Below, piece after piece: positions 58,932 to 64,000 of a DNA stretch of 64,000 nucleotides (positions are counted from its first letter, which is position 1; the number at the start of each line of letters is the position of its first letter). Source of the stretch: JBOEGW01 sp050633625. Its GTDB lineage: Bacteria > Pseudomonadota > Alphaproteobacteria > Rhodobacterales > Rhodobacteraceae. The notes beneath the pieces are model-generated. The model made no database searches, was not told the origin of the DNA, and saw only the letters and a program-made list of their open reading frames with translations. The stretch lies in contig JBOEGW010000007.1 of the NCBI GenBank assembly GCA_050633625.1, positions 1-64,000 on the forward strand, in the 5' to 3' direction. Made by a program: the position numbers and the translations under genes.

Positions 58932-60104
58932 GTGACACCAGCTGCCCGCATTGCAACAGCGATAGAAATATTGGACCTTTGGCGCGCCGGAACACCCGCT
59001 GAGCAAGCGCTCACGAGCTGGGCGCGCAAGAACCGGTTCGCAGGCTCCAAGGACCGTGCCGCTATTCGCGATCATGTGTTTGAGGCCATCCGCTGTGCCC
59101 GCAGTTTTTCGGCGCTTGGGGGGGGTGAAACCGGGCGCGCGATGATGATTGGCGCTTTGCGGGATGCCGGCACTCCGGTTGCCGAGATGTTTAACGGGGC
59201 AGGCTATGGTCCGGCCGCGTTGAGCGCGGCTGAAGAAGGCGCTGGCGAAGCCCCAGAAGGGGCCGAGGCGCTGGATTGCCCTGAATGGTTGGCGGGCGAG
59301 CTTAACGCGGCGCTTGGCGATGATTTTGCACCTGTTATGAGGGCGTTACGCCACCGAGCGCCGGTGTTTGTGCGGGTGAACCTTGCGCGGATGAGCCGGG
59401 AAGACGCGCGCGCATCGCTTGCGGCGGAGGGGATCGCGGCGCAGGATCATGGCCTATCGCCAAGCGCGCTCGAAATCACAGAGGGCGCGCGCCGCGTGGC
59501 AGGGTCGCAAACCTACCTCAACGGGCTTGTCGAATTGCAGGATGCCGCCTCACAAGCGGTGGTCGATGCTATCCCTTTTGAGCCGGGGGCGAGGGTATTG
59601 GATTATTGTGCTGGAGGCGGCGGGAAATCCCTCGCTTTGGCCGCGCGCGGCGCACAGGTTTGGGCGCATGATATCGCTCCAAATCGTATGAAAGACCTGC
59701 CAGAGCGCGCCGCGCGTGCCGGCGTACAGATCAACACCTTGTTTCCCGATACGCTTCAATCTGGGCCAAAGACCTATGATATTGTCTTTGCGGATGCGCC
59801 CTGTTCCGGGTCGGGATCCTGGCGACGCGCGCCGCAAGGAAAGTGGGATTTGACAGCGGCGCGCCTAGATGAGCTTCCTGAGCTACAGGCTTCTATATTA
59901 AGCGATATTTCCCGACTTGTTGCTCCCGGAGGCGTGCTCGCCTATGCAACATGTTCGCTTCTCGCGCGGGAAAATACAGCGCAAATTCAGGCGTTCTTGG
60001 CGCGTCATTCCGGCTGGAAACTTGAACGCGAACAAGCCTTTACGCCGCTTGACGGGGGCGATGGATTTTACATCGCGATATTGACCAACCTGCAAGAAAA
60101 GTGA
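58932..60104 (+). CDS. rsmB: RsmB/NOP family RNA methyltransferase
   Basis: 390 residues, SAM-dependent m5C methyltransferase. The SAM site is LDYCAGGGGKSLALAARG, the catalytic Cys lie in ADAPCSGSGSWRR (motif IV) and YATCSLLAREN (motif VI). In E. coli RsmB methylates C967 of 16S rRNA; this protein lacks a clear NusB-like N-terminal domain, so the exact target may differ. Start GTG with GGAGAG upstream. Probably co-transcribed with guaB. Confidence 0.88.
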   Translation: MTPAARIATAIEILDLWRAGTPAEQALTSWARKNRFAGSKDRAAIRDHVFEAIRCARSFSALGGGETGRAMMIGALRDAGTPVAEMFNGAGYGPAALSAAEEGAGEAPEGAEALDCPEWLAGELNAALGDDFAPVMRALRHRAPVFVRVNLARMSREDARASLAAEGIAAQDHGLSPSALEITEGARRVAGSQTYLNGLVELQDAASQAVVDAIPFEPGARVLDYCAGGGGKSLALAARGAQVWAHDIAPNRMKDLPERAARAGVQINTLFPDTLQSGPKTYDIVFADAPCSGSGSWRRAPQGKWDLTAARLDELPELQASILSDISRLVAPGGVLAYATCSLLARENTAQIQAFLARHSGWKLEREQAFTPLDGGDGFYIAILTNLQEK

Positions 60105-60219
60105 ACAGTCAACTTTAAGTTGTTGAACTGGATTGCGGACCCGCAAAACGGAGATGTTAATCATTCATAAACGATAATCATGTTCCATGTGGGACGAATC
60201 GAGAACGTTTGGAGTGACT

Positions 60220-62676
60220 GTGTCGTCTTTTTCTTTGGCCCCACGCGCAATGACGCAAGCCGCATTGGACCTTGCGCGCTGGCTCAAGATGTTTGTGCTC
60301 GTGTCTCTGGGGCTTGTGGTGGGCGCATTGTCGATGCCGCGCAGCCCGCTGGCGATGTCCGTTTTGATTGCGGGGTTGACGTTTGGGGCTTTGGCGATGC
60401 TCGTGCGCCTGCTGGCCGCGCGTCATAAACGACGACAAAGCGCGATTAGAAATGCCGCTGACATGCTCGTAAAACATGATGTCGTGCCCTGTTTTATGAC
60501 CGATATTGATGGCGATGTCATCTATGCGAACCTCGCGGCACGAGAACGGTTTTCCGACAGCGAAAACGGCACGCTCGTTGGTGTGCTGGGCAGCTTGTTT
60601 GCGTCGCCCGCATCGGTCCTCTATCGGCTGCAAAACCGCGCGCAGGCCACTGGGTCGGCACGCGAAAACGTGGTGCTCAGCAAAGGAGAGTTGCACCTTG
60701 CGACTCATAAGGTGGGGAGCGAGGCCTATCTTTGGCGTCTGAACGAGCGTGAGTCCTTTGGCGACCGCAGCCAAGACGGGCGCACAGGTGAAAACATTGG
60801 CCTGCCCATGATGACGGTGTCCCGCGCGGGCACCATTTTGTTCATGAACGAAGCATTACGGCGGTTGCTGGGCGGACGGGAAACAACTTTGGACCGCGTG
60901 TTTACGGACCTGCCTTTGCGCGCGGGAGAGGTTCATCAAGTGATGGGCGCGCATGGGCGGGAGTCCGTTTTTGTCACCGAGATCGAGCTTTCGGCGGGGC
61001 GGCGGGAATTATACCTCATGCCGGAGCCGAAACTGCGCCTTATGGACAGTGCCGAATGGGGCGTTGTCGAAGGTCTGCCGGTGCCGCTGTTGAAGCTCGC
61101 TGAAGATGGTACCGTCGCGATGGCAAACGAACGTGGCCGCACCTTGTTAGGCGGGCAGGACATCGTGGGCCGACCGCTTTCTGATCTGGTCGAAGGGCTG
61201 GGGCGTCCGGTGTCTGATTGGTTGAGCGAAGCCTGGCGTGGCCGCAACTTAGGGCGTGTTGAAACCGTGCGCGCGAGTTTGCCGAGCGAAGAGTGTTTTA
61301 TTCAAGTGACTTTGGAGCAAGTCCACGACGAACACGGCGTGTCGCTCGTGGCGGTTTTGACGGATGCGACCGAGATGAAAAACCTCGAAACTCAATTCGT
61401 ACAAAGCCAGAAAATGCAAGCCATTGGGCAGCTTGCCGGGGGCGTTGCGCATGATTTCAACAACCTTCTCACTGCGATTTCTGGACACTGCGATCTTTTG
61501 TTGTTGCGGCACATGGAAAATGATCCCGATTTCGCCGATTTGACGCAGATTTCTCAAAACTCGAATCGAGCGGCGGCTTTGGTTGGCCAGCTCTTGGCGT
61601 TTTCACGCAAACAAACGCTGCGACCAGAGGTCATAGACCTCGCAGATTCCATGGGCGATATGACGCATCTTCTGGGCCGCCTCGTCGGGGAAAGAATTCA
61701 ACTGGATTTTGACCACGATCATATCATCCAACCGATCCGCGCCGATAAGCGGCAGCTCGAACAGGTGGTCATGAATTTGGTTGTGAACGCCCGGGATGCG
61801 ATGCCGGATGGCGGGCGCATCGGACTTGAGGTGCGCAACACATTTCTGGATCGCCCCCTTGAACGCGACAGGGTTTGTGTGGCGCCGGGAGACTATGTGA
61901 CGATTCGCGTGATCGACGGGGGCACCGGGATTCCCAAGAACAAGATTAGCAAAATCTTCGAGCCGTTTTTTACAACGAAACGCGCGGGGCAGGGCACCGG
62001 GCTTGGGTTATCGATGGCATATGGGATCATCAAGCAATCGGGTGGCTATATTTTCGTGGATTCCGTTGAAGGGTCCGGCACAACTTTCACGCTCTATTTT
62101 CCTGTCTTCCTTGAACAGCCCAATGACGCGCTTGTTCAACCGAACCCCGCTTTGGACAAGGCCGTTACACCGCTTGCGCCGCAGGCCCAAAGCGCGGACC
62201 TCGTAGAGACACCTCTGCCGCCGCCCGCTACCGCACCCGATACGCCAATTTCTGCACAACCATCAAACCTTGAGGCAACGGTGCCCAAACCAACGCACGA
62301 AACGGGTGCTGAAGGCGGGATCGTTCTCCTTGTCGAAGATGAAGCGCCGGTGCGCGCCTTTGCGTCTCGCGCGTTGCGCTTGCGCGGGTTTACCGTGCTT
62401 GAGGCGGAGAGCGCAGAGGAAGCGTTGCGCACCCTTGAGGATCAAGACCTGTCAGTTGATGTCTTTGTAACGGATGTGATCATGCCGGGCATGGATGGGC
62501 CAACCTGGGTCAGCCAAGCGTTGAAGGATCGCCCCGGGGTCAAAGTGGTCTTCGTCTCGGGCTATGCGGAGGATTCGGTATCTGAACATCAAGCGCGCAT
62601 CCCGAACTCCGTTTTCTTACCAAAACCATTTTCCCTCTCCGAACTCACCTCAACGGTATCCCAGCAGATACATTAA
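60220..62676 (+). CDS. cckA: Hybrid sensor histidine kinase CckA
   Basis: About 818 residues. Two membrane segments near the N-terminus, two PAS-like regions (residues about 80-330), HisKA with the phospho-acceptor His411 in GGVAHDFNNLLTAI, HATPase (NLVVNARDAMPDGG, VIDGGTGIPKNKI, GTGLGLSMAYGI), a Pro-rich linker and a REC domain with Asp752 (TDVIMPGMDG) and Lys802. It begins the CckA-ChpT-CtrA phosphorelay that controls cell cycle, motility and gene transfer agents in this group. GTG 60220 has a good GGAG site; ATG 60187 has none. Confidence 0.92.
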   Translation: MSSFSLAPRAMTQAALDLARWLKMFVLVSLGLVVGALSMPRSPLAMSVLIAGLTFGALAMLVRLLAARHKRRQSAIRNAADMLVKHDVVPCFMTDIDGDVIYANLAARERFSDSENGTLVGVLGSLFASPASVLYRLQNRAQATGSARENVVLSKGELHLATHKVGSEAYLWRLNERESFGDRSQDGRTGENIGLPMMTVSRAGTILFMNEALRRLLGGRETTLDRVFTDLPLRAGEVHQVMGAHGRESVFVTEIELSAGRRELYLMPEPKLRLMDSAEWGVVEGLPVPLLKLAEDGTVAMANERGRTLLGGQDIVGRPLSDLVEGLGRPVSDWLSEAWRGRNLGRVETVRASLPSEECFIQVTLEQVHDEHGVSLVAVLTDATEMKNLETQFVQSQKMQAIGQLAGGVAHDFNNLLTAISGHCDLLLLRHMENDPDFADLTQISQNSNRAAALVGQLLAFSRKQTLRPEVIDLADSMGDMTHLLGRLVGERIQLDFDHDHIIQPIRADKRQLEQVVMNLVVNARDAMPDGGRIGLEVRNTFLDRPLERDRVCVAPGDYVTIRVIDGGTGIPKNKISKIFEPFFTTKRAGQGTGLGLSMAYGIIKQSGGYIFVDSVEGSGTTFTLYFPVFLEQPNDALVQPNPALDKAVTPLAPQAQSADLVETPLPPPATAPDTPISAQPSNLEATVPKPTHETGAEGGIVLLVEDEAPVRAFASRALRLRGFTVLEAESAEEALRTLEDQDLSVDVFVTDVIMPGMDGPTWVSQALKDRPGVKVVFVSGYAEDSVSEHQARIPNSVFLPKPFSLSELTSTVSQQIH

Positions 62677-62813
62677 CCCATTGTAGTTAATTAACTTTTT
62701 CAGAATGGTCGAAAAAACGTCTACCTTAAACCAATCGTTAACCAGTCTCGCGTCACAGTGATTGTGTAAAAATTTCTTGAAATGTTCTCTTTTGTTCTTC
62801 ATACGGGAGATAA

Positions 62814-62828
62814 GAACAAGAGGCGAAC
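62814..62828. promoter_or_regulatory. LexA (SOS) box upstream of recA
   Basis: GAAC-AAGAGGC-GAAC equals the alphaproteobacterial SOS box (GTTC-N7-GTTC on the other strand), 50 bp before the recA start. A second near-box GTTC-N6-GTTC is at 62784-62797. Confidence 0.82.
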
Positions 62829-62877
62829 AAGAGCGCAATTGCCGCCCGGCTCAGGGTGTGGAATAAGGAACTCAATC

Positions 62878-63963
62878 ATGGCAACGGCAGACCTTCTCGA
62901 TATGACAAAAAAACGCGACGGCGAAAAACAAAAGGCGCTCGATTCCGCGCTGGCCCAAATCGAACGTCAGTTCGGCAAAGGCTCGATCATGAAATTGGGG
63001 TCCGATAACCCCATTGGCGAAATCGAGTCCACCTCGACAGGCTCTCTCGGTTTGGACATTGCGCTTGGGATTGGCGGTATTCCCAAAGGTCGGATCGTTG
63101 AAATCTACGGCCCGGAAAGCTCAGGCAAAACTACGCTGACGTTGCACTGCGTGGCGGAAGAGCAGAAAAAGGGCGGCGTTTGCGCCTTTGTAGACGCAGA
63201 ACATGCCCTCGACCCGCAATACGCAAAACGACTGGGCGTTGATCTTGATGAATTGTTGATTTCGCAGCCGGACACAGGCGAACAAGCACTTGAAATCGTG
63301 GATACTTTGGTGCGTTCAGGGGCCGTAAGCATGGTCATCGTCGATTCTGTTGCCGCCCTTACACCGCGCTCGGAACTCGAAGGTGACATGGGCGATTCAA
63401 ATGTCGGCGTGCAAGCGCGTTTGATGAGCCAAGCCATGCGCAAACTCACAGGCTCAATTTCGAAATCCAAATGTACCGTCATCTTCATCAACCAAATTCG
63501 GATGAAAATTGGCGTGATGTTTGGGTCGCCCGAAACCACGTCCGGCGGCAACGCACTAAAATTCTACTCTTCCGTGCGCTTGGACATTCGCCGCATCGGC
63601 GCCATCAAAGACCGTGACGAAGTTGTCGGCAACCAAACGCGCGTCAAAGTCGTCAAAAACAAAGTGGCGCCTCCCTTCAAACAGGTTGAATTTGACATCA
63701 TGTACGGGGAAGGCATTTCCAAAAACGGCGAGCTTTTGGACCTTGGTGTGAAGGCTGGCGTTGTGGAAAAATCAGGATCCTGGTTCTCTTACGGCGATGA
63801 GCGCATCGGGCAAGGGCGCGAAAACGCCAAGACCTATCTGCGCGACAATGCCCGTACAGCGCTTGAAATTGAAGACAAAATTCGCGCCGCGCATGGGCTG
63901 GATTTCGATATGCCCGAATCCGAAAAAGTCGCGGATGAAGGCGACGATGTCTTGGAAAGCTGA
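62878..63963 (+). CDS. recA: Recombinase RecA
   Basis: 361 residues. Strand exchange in homologous recombination and co-protease for LexA. ERQFGKGSIMKLG starts the core; Walker A GPESSGKTT is at about 78-86, Walker B SMVIVDSVAAL; the DNA-binding loop 2 lies around GVMFGSPETTSGGNALKFY. ATG 62878 follows AAGGA; an earlier in-frame ATG at 62782 would overlap the SOS box and lacks homology. Preceded by the SOS box and located directly downstream of cckA. Confidence 0.98.
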   Translation: MATADLLDMTKKRDGEKQKALDSALAQIERQFGKGSIMKLGSDNPIGEIESTSTGSLGLDIALGIGGIPKGRIVEIYGPESSGKTTLTLHCVAEEQKKGGVCAFVDAEHALDPQYAKRLGVDLDELLISQPDTGEQALEIVDTLVRSGAVSMVIVDSVAALTPRSELEGDMGDSNVGVQARLMSQAMRKLTGSISKSKCTVIFINQIRMKIGVMFGSPETTSGGNALKFYSSVRLDIRRIGAIKDRDEVVGNQTRVKVVKNKVAPPFKQVEFDIMYGEGISKNGELLDLGVKAGVVEKSGSWFSYGDERIGQGRENAKTYLRDNARTALEIEDKIRAAHGLDFDMPESEKVADEGDDVLES

Positions 63964-64000
63964 TCCAAGCGCCTGACTGACCATCCTTAAAAGGGCCGTG

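Overview
The window is chromosomal DNA of an alphaproteobacterium, most likely a marine member of the Rhodobacteraceae (Roseobacter group). Several features point there: the GC-rich codon use with dense ATGA/GTGA gene overlaps, a GAAC-N7-GAAC SOS box before recA, an Entner-Doudoroff edd-eda pair, a class II (B12-dependent) ribonucleotide reductase, a CckA-type hybrid kinase beside recA, a one-cysteine DksA, two Hint_2-domain proteins, and many small families typical of this group (DUF2927, DUF2852, PAS_5, two-domain cold-shock protein). No phage, plasmid, CRISPR or insertion-sequence genes are visible. All gene names and functions here were assigned by reading the sequence, without database searches.

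Layout. 1-7398: the 3' part of a giant acidic secreted protein (about 20 Ig/cadherin-like repeats, an RTX-like calcium-binding region and a C-terminal Hint domain). It is truncated by the contig edge, which carries a 19-base Nextera adapter, and is broken by three N-gaps of wrong length. 7399-8768: a repeat-rich spacer, then a small stand-alone Hint-like protein that lacks the catalytic Cys and His. 8755-15180 (minus): a branched-chain-amino-acid-type ABC transporter operon (SBP, livG, an unknown secreted protein, livF, livH, livM, a MobA/MocA-like nucleotidyltransferase) held together by 4-bp overlaps. 15316-17365: an unknown exported protein and a GlxA-type regulator. 17593-25507: class II DAHP synthase, PAS protein, yicC-gmk-gamma carbonic anhydrase, gpt, fabI, pdxH, a double cold-shock protein and a DUF192 protein. 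A tRNA-Pro(UGG) at 25581 is followed by four 16-bp tandem repeats.

25902-38505: a DHFR/RibD-like protein, a secreted unknown, nrdJ with upstream NrdR boxes, a YdeI-like pair, ilvBN with a leader-peptide attenuator, bpt, an RDD protein, a DUF2852 protein and a YbaK-type deacylase. 38598-47749: glnE plus a coupled small ORF, edd-eda with a LacI-type operator, a lipoprotein, rlmI coupled to a PIN-domain protein, and an M48 protease. 47788-54412: DedA, a VWA (CoxE-like) protein with a coupled 54-aa membrane peptide, a DUF2927 lipoprotein, an 881-bp gene-poor stretch, a GNAT enzyme and a MoxR ATPase. 54656-63963: dksA, an FAD monooxygenase, a PEP-mutase-family enzyme, guaB, an RsmB-like methyltransferase, cckA and recA.

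Most of the window is housekeeping metabolism (purines: gmk, gpt, guaB; branched-chain amino acids: uptake plus ilvBN; dNTP supply and DNA repair: nrdJ, recA; nitrogen control: glnE). The best candidates for undescribed biology are the Hint-tailed giant protein with its catalytically degenerate Hint neighbour, the secreted protein embedded in the liv operon, the PIN nuclease coupled to rlmI, and the VWA-micropeptide-MoxR set.
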